Assembly: GCA_946222885.1 (NCBI GenBank)
Contig: CAMIAK010000008.1
Span: 1-64,000, forward strand
Direction: 5' to 3'
Length of the DNA stretch: 64,000 bases
Origin: an uncultured Nesterenkonia sp.
Lineage (GTDB): Bacteria; Actinomycetota; Actinomycetes; Actinomycetales; Micrococcaceae
Numbering within the stretch: position 1 is the stretch's first letter; the number at the start of each line of letters is the position of its first letter. A program made the position numbers and the translations under genes. Positions 42,224-50,607 of the stretch are shown piece by piece. The notes under the pieces are model-generated. The model worked only from the letters and a program-made list of their open reading frames with translations. It did not search any database and had not been told where the DNA came from.

Positions 42224-43378
42224 GTGAATCCCTGGCTCCCCGACGCGCTGACGGCACTGCGCCGCGCGCTCTCCGGAGAGTCCTCTCCTCTGGAGTTCCT
42301 CCCCGCCGAGGAGGGCGCTCCCCGGTGGGTGGAGCGGACCGATCTCGAAGCCCGGGGAGAGACCGCGCCGGCCGTCGTCGTGCGCACCTCCGGCTCCACC
42401 GGGACTCCGAAGGAGACTCTGCTCTCCGCCGAGAATCTGCGGGCCTCCGCCGAGGCGACCGCAGGGACACTCGGCGGGCACGGACAGTGGCTGCTGACCC
42501 TGCAGCCCAGCTATGTGGCCGGGCTGGCGGTGCTCACCCGTTCCTTGCTGGCCGGGACAGAGCCGGCTGTGCTCCTGGAGGGCACCACGGACCCAGAGGC
42601 GTTCACCGCGGCGGCAGAAGAACTGACCCATGAGCGTCGGTACGTCTCCCTGGTCCCCACCCAGCTGCAGCGGCTGCTCCAGCACGACGGCACCCGGCTG
42701 CTCGCAGCCCTGCGGCGCTTCGACGCGATCCTCCTGGGCGGCGGGGCCACCTCCCCGGAGCTCTTCGGCCGGGCACAGGATCTGGGGTTGAACGTGATCC
42801 GCACCTACGGCATGAGCGAGACCGCCGGCGGCTGCGTCTACGACGGCCGCCCCCTGCCGGGGGTCACCGTGGAGACTGAGGGGACGGGCACCGTGCTGAT
42901 CTCCGGACCGATGGTCGCGCAGGGATATCTGGACCCGGAGCTCACCGCTGCACGGTTCAGCACCGACCCCCGGGGCCGACGCAGGTACCGCACCGACGAC
43001 CTCGGCCGGCTGAGTCCCGGCGGCACCCTCTCCATCACCGGCCGCGCCGACGATGTCATCAACACCGGCGGGGTGAAGGTCTCCGCGGAGAGGATCCGGC
43101 AGGTGCTGGAGACGGACCCGCAGGTGCAGGAGGCCTTCGTGGCCGGCGTCGAGGATCCGGAATGGGGACAGCAGGTGGCTGCCGTCGTCGCTTCCGGTGC
43201 CCCTGGTTCCGAAGCCCCGGACGCCGATCAGCTCCGGGACCGGGTGCGGGCCGGGCTGGGTCCTGCGGCGGCGCCCAAACGGATCATCATGCTGCCCACA
43301 CTCCCCCGGTTGGCCAACGGCAAGCCCGACCGGCAAGAATTGCTCCGGCTCGTACGGAGCCTTCCTCCCCGTGAGTGA
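42224..43378 (+). CDS. menE: o-Succinylbenzoate--CoA ligase (MenE)
   Basis: A 384-residue AMP-forming ligase, the short actinobacterial MenE type. VVRTSGSTGTPKETLLS is the P-loop (about 50-66), TYGMSETAGG motif A5, YRTDDLGRLSP motif A7 and GRADDVINTGGVKVSAERI motif A8, with the final Lys of A10 in NGKPDRQEL. It activates o-succinylbenzoate for MenB. The GTG start lies exactly 6 nt after TAGACT. menA follows after a long hairpin. Confidence 0.93.
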   Translation: MNPWLPDALTALRRALSGESSPLEFLPAEEGAPRWVERTDLEARGETAPAVVVRTSGSTGTPKETLLSAENLRASAEATAGTLGGHGQWLLTLQPSYVAGLAVLTRSLLAGTEPAVLLEGTTDPEAFTAAAEELTHERRYVSLVPTQLQRLLQHDGTRLLAALRRFDAILLGGGATSPELFGRAQDLGLNVIRTYGMSETAGGCVYDGRPLPGVTVETEGTGTVLISGPMVAQGYLDPELTAARFSTDPRGRRRYRTDDLGRLSPGGTLSITGRADDVINTGGVKVSAERIRQVLETDPQVQEAFVAGVEDPEWGQQVAAVVASGAPGSEAPDADQLRDRVRAGLGPAAAPKRIIMLPTLPRLANGKPDRQELLRLVRSLPPRE

Positions 43379-43449
43379 TCGATCATTCCCGCTTCTGAGC
43401 CCTTTCAGGCCCGGATTCGGCCCGAAAGACGGGAACCATTGATCACTCA
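43372..43449. terminator. Compound hairpin between menE and menA
   Basis: Outer arms 43372-43391 and 43430-43449 match at 17 of 20 positions; an inner stem CTTTCAGGCC with GGCCCGAAAG (one mismatch) continues the fold. The left arm starts in the menE stop codon. Could attenuate readthrough into menA or end menE. Confidence 0.65.
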
Positions 43450-43503
43450 GCGCAGGAACCACCGCACGGCGGGGCAGGACGGAAGACTCAGGACAGGAGA
43501 AGC

Positions 43504-44490
43504 ATGGCAACGACGAAGGAATGGGTCGCCGGAGCACGTCCGCGCACCCTCCCGATGGCGGTGGCACCGGTGCTCATCGGCGCGGCGGCGGTCTTCGCCC
43601 AGCCGCACAGCTTCGGATACTTCGTCAGTAAGGGCAGCCCCTACCCCGGCACAGCCGTCATCCAGGCCGGCGTCGTGCTCCTGGCCCTGATCGTCTCGCT
43701 CGCCCTGCAGGTGGGCGTGAACTATGCCAACGACTACTCCGACGGCGTGCGCGGCACCGACGACGAGCGCGTAGGCCCCATGCGGCTCACCGGCTCCGGC
43801 GCCGCCGCGCCCCGGCAGGTCAAGGCCGCGGCCTTCGCCAGCTTCGGCGTGGCCGGACTGGCCGGACTGATCATCGTGCTGCTGACCGGGCAGTGGTGGC
43901 TCATCGCCGCCGGCGCCCTATGCGTGCTGGCCGCCTGGTGGTACACCGGAGGCTCCAAGCCCTACGGATATATGGGACTGGGCGAGGTGATGGTCTTCGT
44001 CTTCTTCGGGCTGGTCGCCACCCTGGGCACCAGCTATGCCATGGTGGAGGCGGCCGCCGCCCGGGACGTCACCGTCGAGTTCCCGCTGGCCGAGGCTCTG
44101 GTCGGTGCGATCTCCCACGGCCTGATCGCCAGCGCCCTGCTCATGGCCAACAACGTCCGTGACATCCCCACCGACCGGGAGTCGGGCAAGATGACGCTGG
44201 CGGTGCGGCTCGGCGAGACCCGCGCCCGGCGCAGCTACGTGCTGATGATGGGCGTGGCCGTGGCGCTCCCGCTGGTGCTGGTCTGGGTCAGCCCGCTGTT
44301 CCTCGTGGCCGCACTCGGGCTGGTGGGGCTCTGGCGTTCCTACAGGACGCCGGGAGGAGCCCTGCATACGATGCTGGACCCCGGCGCCGTCGGACCTGCA
44401 CTGATCCCGGTGCTTCAGCGGACCGGCATCAACGGCATCCTCTTCGCACTGATGTATTCGGTCCTTGTGATCGGCGCCGGGGTCAGCTGA
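43504..44490 (+). CDS. menA: 1,4-Dihydroxy-2-naphthoate polyprenyltransferase (MenA)
   Basis: A 328-residue UbiA-superfamily enzyme with about nine helices. NYANDYSDGVRGTDDERVGP (about 79-98) is the first Asp-rich motif and DIPTDRESGKMTLAVRLG the second. It joins the polyprenyl chain to DHNA at the membrane. GACAGGAGAAGC before ATG 43504 is a good ribosome site. The N-terminus WVAGARPRTLPMAVAPV is typical. Lies in a menE-menA pair. Confidence 0.94.
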   Translation: MATTKEWVAGARPRTLPMAVAPVLIGAAAVFAQPHSFGYFVSKGSPYPGTAVIQAGVVLLALIVSLALQVGVNYANDYSDGVRGTDDERVGPMRLTGSGAAAPRQVKAAAFASFGVAGLAGLIIVLLTGQWWLIAAGALCVLAAWWYTGGSKPYGYMGLGEVMVFVFFGLVATLGTSYAMVEAAAARDVTVEFPLAEALVGAISHGLIASALLMANNVRDIPTDRESGKMTLAVRLGETRARRSYVLMMGVAVALPLVLVWVSPLFLVAALGLVGLWRSYRTPGGALHTMLDPGAVGPALIPVLQRTGINGILFALMYSVLVIGAGVS

Positions 44491-44504
44491 CCGGCGCGGG
44501 ATCG

Positions 44505-44563
44505 CACACAGAATGTGCTGAAACCGAGCGAAGACCCGCTGATCTCAGCACACCCGCTGTGTG
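44505..44563. terminator. Two-stem inverted repeat at menA convergent junction
   Basis: CACACAG (44505-44511) pairs with CTGTGTG (44557-44563), and GTGCTGA (44515-44521) pairs with TCAGCAC (44545-44551), leaving small internal loops. It lies between menA and a gene on the other strand. Likely a bidirectional terminator. Confidence 0.6.
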
Positions 44564-44596
44564 GATCAAGGCATCCGGCCTCTGCCGGGAGGCTGC

Positions 44597-45058
44597 TCAG
44601 GCGGGACGGTCCCCGGAGCCGGGCTCCCCGCCGTCGTCGTTCCCCGGCTCCTGCTGCTCCGGGCTCTCCCCGGGCGCCTGCCGTCCCGGACCCTGGTCGC
44701 CGGACTCCGGCTTCCCCGGTCCGCGCTTCTTCCGCTCCTGCTCGGCGCGTCTGCGGGCCTCCTCCTCACGGCGCTGCTGCTGACGACGCTCGAACTCGAC
44801 CTTGCGGAGGAACTCCGGGTCGTCGTCGGGCGCTGAGGGGCCGGGACGGGCCGCCCCGCCGCCGCGCTTGGGCTCGCGGATGCGGCCGAATCCCAGCCAC
44901 AGGCCGGCGCCGATGATGGGCACCAGCAGGATGACCGCGATCCAAGCGGCCTTGGGCATCACACGCACGCGGTGACGCGGGGTCTGGATGCTCTCCACGA
45001 GGCTGTAGATCATCAGCCCCAGACCCACGATTCCCACTGGGATCAGCACTCGCAACAT
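44597..45058 (-). CDS. PLDc_N-domain membrane protein with charged tail
   Basis: A 153-residue protein. Two N-terminal helices (about 1-20 and 36-58, the second with AWIAVILLVPIIGAGLWLGFGR) form the PLD-nuclease N-terminal (PLDc_N) domain. Residues 65-153 are hydrophilic, first Arg/Glu-rich and then Pro/Gly/Glu-rich and probably disordered. Function unknown. TACCCT lies 6 nt before ATG 45058 (leaderless). Divergent from the DUF4229 gene. Confidence 0.8.
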   Translation of the reverse strand: MLRVLIPVGIVGLGLMIYSLVESIQTPRHRVRVMPKAAWIAVILLVPIIGAGLWLGFGRIREPKRGGGAARPGPSAPDDDPEFLRKVEFERRQQQRREEEARRRAEQERKKRGPGKPESGDQGPGRQAPGESPEQQEPGNDDGGEPGSGDRPA

Positions 45059-45103
45059 AAGCCCAGGGTAGCTCCCCGCGTGAGCCGTGCGAAAATGGGA
45101 GGC

Positions 45104-45379
45104 ATGGCCGTTCTGAAGTACACCCTGCTCCGCCTCGCCACCTTCTTCATCATCTTCGGCGCCTGCCTGCTGATGGATGTGGGCGTGATCTTCGCGCTCA
45201 TCGCAGGGCTGGTCGGGGCGTGGGCCGTGGCCTACCTGTTCTTCAACCGTCTGCGCCTGGAGGCCGGCGAGCAGCTGGCGCGGAGGATGGGCGCGGACAA
45301 GCGCCGGCAGAGCCGCTCCGAGAAGGCCGACAACGACGCCGAGGACGTCCTCGCCGAAGAGTTCCACGAGGACCGCTAG
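45104..45379 (+). CDS. DUF4229 small membrane protein
   Basis: A 91-residue protein with two hydrophobic segments (about 4-24 and 26-47) and a charged tail. KYTLLRLATFFIIFGACLL and RLEAGEQLARRM fit actinobacterial DUF4229 proteins, which are often found near men and ccs genes. No function is known. The ATG follows GGGAGGC so closely that leaderless initiation is more likely than ribosome-site use. Confidence 0.82.
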   Translation: MAVLKYTLLRLATFFIIFGACLLMDVGVIFALIAGLVGAWAVAYLFFNRLRLEAGEQLARRMGADKRRQSRSEKADNDAEDVLAEEFHEDR

Positions 45380-45388
45380 TCTGTGATC

Positions 45389-45450
45389 CGAGCGGGGTTT
45401 TGGCCCTTATGGAGCCCTCAATCGACGCATAAGGGCCAAAACCCCGCTCG
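45389..45450. terminator. Perfect 22-bp inverted repeat, bidirectional terminator
   Basis: Arms 45389-45410 and 45429-45450 pair perfectly over 22 bp with an 18-nt loop, between the converging DUF4229 and ccsB genes. Each arm contains TTTTGGCCCTTATG-like sequence, which resembles the TTTCTGGCGTTATGA of the 69-bp repeats. Confidence 0.8.
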
Positions 45451-45465
45451 AATCCGGCTGTGCTC

Positions 45466-46563
45466 CTACTGCGGGAGGCCCGCGTAGGAGTGCAGGCCCG
45501 GGAAGTACACGTTCACCACGGCGTAGTTGAAGATGATGCAGGCGAAGCCGATGATGCTCAGCCAGGCCGAGCGGCTGCCCGTCCAGCCGCGGGTCGCCCG
45601 GGCGTGCAGATAGCCGGCGTAGACCACCCAGATCACGAAGGTCCAGACCTCCTTGGTGTCCCAGCCCCAGTAGCGGCCCCAGGACTGCTCGGCCCAGATC
45701 GCACCGGTGATCAGCGGGCCCACCATCCAGAACACGAAGCCCACGGCGTTGATCCGGTAGGCCCAGTTCTCCAGGGCCACGGAGGAGGGCACCAGCCGCA
45801 GGAACTGCCAGCGCGCCAGCCGGCTGCCGTCCCCGTCCTCCGCGCCGGCGGCCCCCACCATCACCGCACGCTCGCGGCGCTGCTGGATCAGCTGCAGCAC
45901 GTTCATCGCGAAGGTCAGGGTGAACAGGCCGATCGCCGTGGCCGCCAGGGAGACGTGGATCCAGATCCATGGGTTCTGCAGCGCCGGCTGGACGTGGCCG
46001 ACCGGCGTCGGGAAGCCGATGGTGGCCGCCACCATCATGGTGACCACCAGCCCGACGGCGAACACGCCCAGGAAGCGCAGGTCGCGGCGGATCAGCGTGA
46101 ACAGGTAGACCAGGGAGACGATCAGCGCGGCCGAGGTCAGGAACTCGAACATGTTCGCCCAGGGCACCCGGTTGGCGGCGATGCCGCGGGAGGTCACCGC
46201 GAAGGCGTGCGCCAGGGTGGCCACCACGGTCAGCGCCACCGCGACATTCGCAATCGGCCGCTTGGTGCCCGTATAGGCCATTTCATCATCCACGAGGGCG
46301 TCGGACTGGACGTCCTCCGCGGAGGTGCCTTCCGGGAGTCCCGCGCTGATGGATCCTCCCCCGACGCCGGCCCCCACCAGCTCGGACTCGCGCTCGGCCG
46401 CCAGCTCCGTCTCCACCCGGCGGATGGTCGCGGAGCTGCGCGCCATGTCCACCGTGAAGGCGATGAACGCGAGGGTGTAGATGGATGCGGCGATCAGCAT
46501 GAACAGCTCGCTGTACTGCGCGAGCTCCTCATTGATGGGACGCAGGTTGGACATGAAGGTCAT
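45466..46563 (-). CDS. ccsB: Cytochrome c biogenesis protein CcsB/ResC (CcsA-like heme handling)
   Basis: A 365-residue membrane protein with about eight helices. The tryptophan-rich heme motif WGRYWGWDTKEVWTF is present, along with conserved histidines in helices near AHAFAVTSRG and HVSLAATAIG. With ResB it forms the System II heme exporter and lyase that attaches heme to apocytochrome c outside the membrane. ATG 46563 has GGAGG about 9 nt upstream and lies 2 nt past the resB stop. Last gene of the tlpA-ccdA-resB-ccsB unit. Confidence 0.92.
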   Translation of the reverse strand: MTFMSNLRPINEELAQYSELFMLIAASIYTLAFIAFTVDMARSSATIRRVETELAAERESELVGAGVGGGSISAGLPEGTSAEDVQSDALVDDEMAYTGTKRPIANVAVALTVVATLAHAFAVTSRGIAANRVPWANMFEFLTSAALIVSLVYLFTLIRRDLRFLGVFAVGLVVTMMVAATIGFPTPVGHVQPALQNPWIWIHVSLAATAIGLFTLTFAMNVLQLIQQRRERAVMVGAAGAEDGDGSRLARWQFLRLVPSSVALENWAYRINAVGFVFWMVGPLITGAIWAEQSWGRYWGWDTKEVWTFVIWVVYAGYLHARATRGWTGSRSAWLSIIGFACIIFNYAVVNVYFPGLHSYAGLPQ

Positions 46564-46565
46564 GA

Positions 46566-48254
46566 TCAGTTCTCCTCCGGAGCGCGGACCGGCCACTTCT
46601 TCTCGAAATCGGAGCGCAGTGCTATGTTCTCATCCCTCAGCGAGAAGTCCTCGCCGCGGGACAGCAGGCCGTAGCGCACCAGCGCCCGGCCGTCGTCGGT
46701 GGTCTCCACCGTCACCCAGGCACGGCGCCGGCGGATGAACAGGGACATGATGAGCCCGCCCAGCGCGGTGAGCGCAAAGACCAGCACCCCGGCCTGGCTG
46801 GGGTTGTAGTGGATGTCGACGGCCATATAGTCGACGACCTCCTCGAAGCTGATAGACCCCAGGCCGTCGGGCAGCTCGTAGGTCTCCCCCGGCTCGAGCA
46901 CGATGCCGCCGGCGTCGGTCTCCCGGGAGTTCAGCACCTCCAGGTCCTCAGTGTCCAGCACATAGACGTTCTGCGGGACGCCCTCGTCCAGGCCCAGGTC
47001 TCCGTAGTAGGAGTTCAGCTGCAGCTGCGGGTTGCCCAGATCCGGGTCCACGGAGACGGCCAGGCCGTCCTCCATCTCATGGGAGGTCGGCAGGAAGAGG
47101 CCCTGGAAGCCCAGCTGCTCGGGCTGGGCGTCGGGAGCCTTGATCACCATCATGGAGGTGTAGACGGCGTCGTCGGGCCGGGTGATCACAGGGCCGGAGA
47201 AGGCGACGTCGCCGTTGCCGTCCTCCACGGTGACCACCGGTGCGTAACCGTTGCCCACCAGGAAGATCCGCGCCCCGCCCAGGGTGAGCGGCTCGTTGAC
47301 CATCAGCTCCTCATCCCGGGGCTCGCCGTCGGTGCCCTCCTGGACGGTCACATCGGCGGTGAAGTGGAGGGCCTGCCCGAAGTACTCGGCGGACTCACGG
47401 TCGAAGACCCGGTCGAAGTCGTTGAGGGTGATGGAGAACGGATCCATCTGATCCTCGCTGAAGTAGGTCCCCGGGTAGAAGTTGTCATAGGCGACCAGTG
47501 CGTTGACGAAGCCCTCGTCCTCCATGATGACCTTCTGGCCGCGGTAGCTGAACATGGAGCCCAGCGCCACGAACACCAGGACCCCCACCAGGGAGACGTG
47601 GAACAGCAGGTTCCCGACCTCCTTGGCGTAGCCCTTCTCCGCGCCGATCGAGGCCGGGGTGCTGTGACCACGCGGGCCCTCCCCGGCCTGGCGCACATCG
47701 GTGCGGTAGCCGCGCTTCTTCAGGATGCGCCGGGCGTCCTCCAGGACCTCCTCCGGGGAGGGGGCGTCGGCGTCGTCGCCTGCCGCCGCGGACTCCAGCT
47801 CCAAGGCTCCGTACTCCGGCAGCTTCTCCAGCCGGCGGGGGGTGCGCGGCGGGGCCGAGCGCATATGCTGCCAGTGCTTGCGTGCCCGCGGGAGGATGCA
47901 GCCGATCAGGGAGATGAACAGCAGCAGGTAGATCGCGGAGAACCAGACCGAGGAATAGACGTCGAAGACCTGGAAGAAGTCCAGGATCGGGCCCGCCGTG
48001 GGGTTCTCCTCGATCCAGGTCTGCACTGCGAAGGCGTCCTGGACCCGCTGCGGCCAGATGGAGCCGGGCACCGCGGCCACCGCCAGCAGAAGCAGCAGCA
48101 TCAGGGCGGTGCGCATGGAGGTCAGCTGGGTCCACGCCCAGCGCAGCATGCCCCTGACCCCGAGGGCCGGCAGGGTCACCTCGGAGCGCTCCTGCTGGGC
48201 GTCCTTGTGATCCGCCGGGACGTAGTCGCTGGGATTCTTACGGCTGTCTGCCAT
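46566..48254 (-). CDS. resB: Cytochrome c biogenesis protein ResB
   Basis: A 562-residue System II component. Three helices near the N-terminus (about 50-72, 105-128 and 200-222) are followed by a large extracytoplasmic domain and a last helix near 485-505. SMRTALMLLLLLAVAAVPGSIWPQ is the conserved first helix (read in segments). The start codon overlaps the ccdA stop by one base (TGATG), which fixes the start at 48254. Together with CcsB it delivers heme to apocytochrome c. Confidence 0.92.
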   Translation of the reverse strand: MADSRKNPSDYVPADHKDAQQERSEVTLPALGVRGMLRWAWTQLTSMRTALMLLLLLAVAAVPGSIWPQRVQDAFAVQTWIEENPTAGPILDFFQVFDVYSSVWFSAIYLLLFISLIGCILPRARKHWQHMRSAPPRTPRRLEKLPEYGALELESAAAGDDADAPSPEEVLEDARRILKKRGYRTDVRQAGEGPRGHSTPASIGAEKGYAKEVGNLLFHVSLVGVLVFVALGSMFSYRGQKVIMEDEGFVNALVAYDNFYPGTYFSEDQMDPFSITLNDFDRVFDRESAEYFGQALHFTADVTVQEGTDGEPRDEELMVNEPLTLGGARIFLVGNGYAPVVTVEDGNGDVAFSGPVITRPDDAVYTSMMVIKAPDAQPEQLGFQGLFLPTSHEMEDGLAVSVDPDLGNPQLQLNSYYGDLGLDEGVPQNVYVLDTEDLEVLNSRETDAGGIVLEPGETYELPDGLGSISFEEVVDYMAVDIHYNPSQAGVLVFALTALGGLIMSLFIRRRRAWVTVETTDDGRALVRYGLLSRGEDFSLRDENIALRSDFEKKWPVRAPEEN

Positions 48255-49060
48255 CAGATCGGCATCCTCACCTCGTTGGCGAACCAGTCCTGCAGCGCGT
48301 AGACCCAGGTGTTCCACACCCCGGAGAGCATCAGCAGCCCGACGGCGATCAGCATGCCGCCGCCCACGCGCATCACCACGGCCTTATGCCGCTTGAAGAA
48401 GTCCAGGGCCCGCATCCCGCGCTGCAGCCCCAGGCTGATCAGGATGAACGGGATGCCCAGGCCCATGCAGTAGAAGAACATCAGCAGCGCGCCGCGGGCG
48501 GCGTCTGCCTCGGTGCCGTAGGCCAGCAGCAGGACTGCCGAGAAGGTCGGGCCGATGCAGGGGGCCCAGCCGATGCCGAAGGTCGCGCCCAGCACCGGGG
48601 CGCCGAGCAGGCCGTCCGGCGGCTTCCGGTGGATCTTCGCCTCGCGCTGGAAGAAGCTGAACGCCCCCATGAAGATCAGACCCATCAGCACCACGACGCC
48701 GCCGAGGGCCTGGGTGACCCAGCCGCCCTCCACCCTGAGCCAGGTGGTGGCATAGGTGAAGACCGCGCCGATGAGCACGAAGACCACGGAGAAGCCGAGC
48801 ACGAAGAGCGTGGCCCCCAGGACCATCCGCGAACGCGCGCGCTCCTGCAGGGCGGTGCCGGACAGGCCGGTGACATAGCCCAGATAGCCGGGCACCAGCG
48901 GCAGCACACAGGGAGAGAGGAAGCTCACCAGTCCGGCGAGCAGGGCCACGGGGGCAGAGATCAGCAGCGAGCCGTCCAGGACGATCTCGGCGAAGCGGTT
49001 GTTGGCCGCGGCCGCCGGCAGCACAGCGGCCTCCACCGCGGGCAGGATGCCGGAGGGCAT
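48254..49060 (-). CDS. ccdA: Thiol-disulfide electron conduit CcdA
   Basis: A 268-residue membrane protein with six to seven helices. The paired redox cysteines are in SPCVLPLVPGYL and GWAPCIGPTF, each the proline-flanked Cys of CcdA/DsbD-gamma. It carries reductant from cytoplasmic thioredoxin across the membrane to TlpA/ResA. Its start overlaps the tlpA stop by one base. Confidence 0.93.
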   Translation of the reverse strand: MPSGILPAVEAAVLPAAAANNRFAEIVLDGSLLISAPVALLAGLVSFLSPCVLPLVPGYLGYVTGLSGTALQERARSRMVLGATLFVLGFSVVFVLIGAVFTYATTWLRVEGGWVTQALGGVVVLMGLIFMGAFSFFQREAKIHRKPPDGLLGAPVLGATFGIGWAPCIGPTFSAVLLLAYGTEADAARGALLMFFYCMGLGIPFILISLGLQRGMRALDFFKRHKAVVMRVGGGMLIAVGLLMLSGVWNTWVYALQDWFANEVRMPI

Positions 49061-49677
49061 CAGGCCTCGCTCAGTGCAGTGTCGATCAGCGCCCGCAGGT
49101 TCCCGGGCTCAGCGATGCCGATGATCCGGGCGGAGACCCGGCCCTCTTTGTCCAGGACTAATGTGGTGGGCACGGCCGAGGGCGGGACGTAGTCGGTCAT
49201 GGCGAACATGACGTCGCCACCGCGGTCCTCCATGGAGGGGTAGCCGATCTCGAAGCGGCGTTCGAAGGCTTCGGCGGTGGGCTGGGTGTCCCGGGTGTTG
49301 ACCCCGTAGAACTGGACGCCCTCCTCCTCATACTCCTCATGGATCTCTGCGAGGTCGGGAGCCTCCACGCGGCAGGGTGCGCAGGCGGCGTACCAGAAGT
49401 TGATGACGGTGACATCGCCCTGCCAGGTCTCCGGGCCGATCTCGGTGCCGTCGAAGAGCGTGGACTCGAACTCCACCGGCTCGCCGCGGTCCTCCGGCGC
49501 GTACTCCTGGATGGAGCCGTCTCCGGCGACGTAGTTGGTGCCGTCGTTGGCGGCGTTCTGGGCCAGCTGATCGTTCTGGTCGCTGCCGCAGGATGTCAGG
49601 GCGAAGACCCCGGCGAGCGCTGCGGCTGCCAGTGCAGAGGGACGGAGTCGGGGGTGACGCGGGGCGGTGGTCATCAT
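49060..49677 (-). CDS. TlpA/ResA-type thioredoxin-fold lipoprotein
   Basis: A 205-residue protein. An N-terminal signal ends in the lipobox FALTSC (Cys about 30). The thioredoxin domain has WYAACAPCR (CxxC about 98-101) and the cis-Pro loop PPSAVPTT. It reduces the heme-binding cysteines of apocytochrome c before heme attachment. First gene of the four-gene unit; a TTTCTAC/GTAGAAA palindrome overlaps its predicted promoter. ATG 49677 or 49674 could be used. Confidence 0.91.
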   Translation of the reverse strand: MMTTAPRHPRLRPSALAAAALAGVFALTSCGSDQNDQLAQNAANDGTNYVAGDGSIQEYAPEDRGEPVEFESTLFDGTEIGPETWQGDVTVINFWYAACAPCRVEAPDLAEIHEEYEEEGVQFYGVNTRDTQPTAEAFERRFEIGYPSMEDRGGDVMFAMTDYVPPSAVPTTLVLDKEGRVSARIIGIAEPGNLRALIDTALSEA

Positions 49678-49686
49678 CAGCAGTCG

Positions 49687-49715
49687 ATTCTACGCCTTTC
49701 TACAGCTCGTAGAAA
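49687..49715 (-). promoter_or_regulatory. Promoter and shared palindromic operator before tlpA operon
   Basis: TTTCTAC (49697-49703), five bases, GTAGAAA (49709-49715) form a perfect palindrome. On the minus strand a third GTAGAA half-site (49693-49688) overlaps a -10 TAGAAT (49692-49687), 9 nt from the start codon. The same palindrome with identical 5-nt spacing lies before the universal stress protein gene at 59818-59836. Confidence 0.65.
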
Positions 49716-49756
49716 AACGGTTGCGGCGTTTTTCCCGGCTTCACGCCCAGAGCCGC

Positions 49757-50425
49757 TCAGGCTCCGGGGAGGGCGAGGGCCTGTTGGGAGAGATGCCTGT
49801 TGGGCTCGCTGTAGCTGACCGACTCCACCCCTCCGGGGCCGATGTGCAGGCTGGTCACCGAGGTGAGCGTGCATTCGCGGCTGCGCGGATCGTGCCACAG
49901 CGGCCGGCCCTCCGCCCACAACCGGGTGACCCAGATGGGCAGCTGATGGGAGACGACGACGACCTCGGCGCCGTCGCCGTGCTCGGCGATCGCCTGGTCG
50001 GAGAGGTCCTTGACCGCGGAGAGCACACGCGTGACCTGCTGGGCGTAGGGCTCGCCCCAGGAGGGCCGGAAGGGGTTGACCAGCAGGGGCCACATCGCCG
50101 GACGGCGCAGCTGTCGCCTGACCTCGGAGAGGCCCTCGAACCTGTTCTCCGCCTCCAGGACGCGCTCCTCGGTGACCACCGGCAGCTTCAGCCGCTGAGC
50201 CAGCGGGGCGATGGTCTCCTGGGCCCGCTGCAGCGGGGAGGCCGCCAGCATGTGGACCGGCCGCCCGCTCTCCGCGCGGTGCCCGAAGTGCTCTGCGATG
50301 CCCTCGGCCATCTGGTGTCCGAGCTCCGAGAGCCCGAAGCCGGGCAGCCGGCCGTAGAGGACACGGTCCGGGTTGTGGACCTCGCCGTGGCGGACAAGAT
50401 GGACTGTTGCGCTCTCAGAAGCCAT
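49757..50425 (-). CDS. Histidine phosphatase (phosphoglycerate mutase-like)
   Basis: A 222-residue protein with the phosphohistidine motif LVRHGEVHNP (about 10-19), SPLQRAQET as the second conserved block, and VVSHQLPI holding the second catalytic His. Such proteins act as broad phosphatases rather than true mutases. It is often linked to cytochrome c maturation genes in actinobacteria and lies directly upstream of tlpA on the same strand. ATG 50425 follows AAGACT by 6 nt. Confidence 0.88.
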   Translation of the reverse strand: MASESATVHLVRHGEVHNPDRVLYGRLPGFGLSELGHQMAEGIAEHFGHRAESGRPVHMLAASPLQRAQETIAPLAQRLKLPVVTEERVLEAENRFEGLSEVRRQLRRPAMWPLLVNPFRPSWGEPYAQQVTRVLSAVKDLSDQAIAEHGDGAEVVVVSHQLPIWVTRLWAEGRPLWHDPRSRECTLTSVTSLHIGPGGVESVSYSEPNRHLSQQALALPGA

Positions 50426-50607
50426 AGGTCCAGTCTTGCATCTCCCGCGGGAAGGACCGGCAGGCTCCGCCGGACGACCACAAGCTGGAAGGTCCTTGAG
50501 AGTTGCCGCCAAGACTGCTGGAATGCCCTCTCCCGGCCTGCCGCGGTGAGGCCCAGGACTGTAGGGTGACGGGAGAAGCACGGACACCAGATCTAAGGAT
50601 GAGGGAT

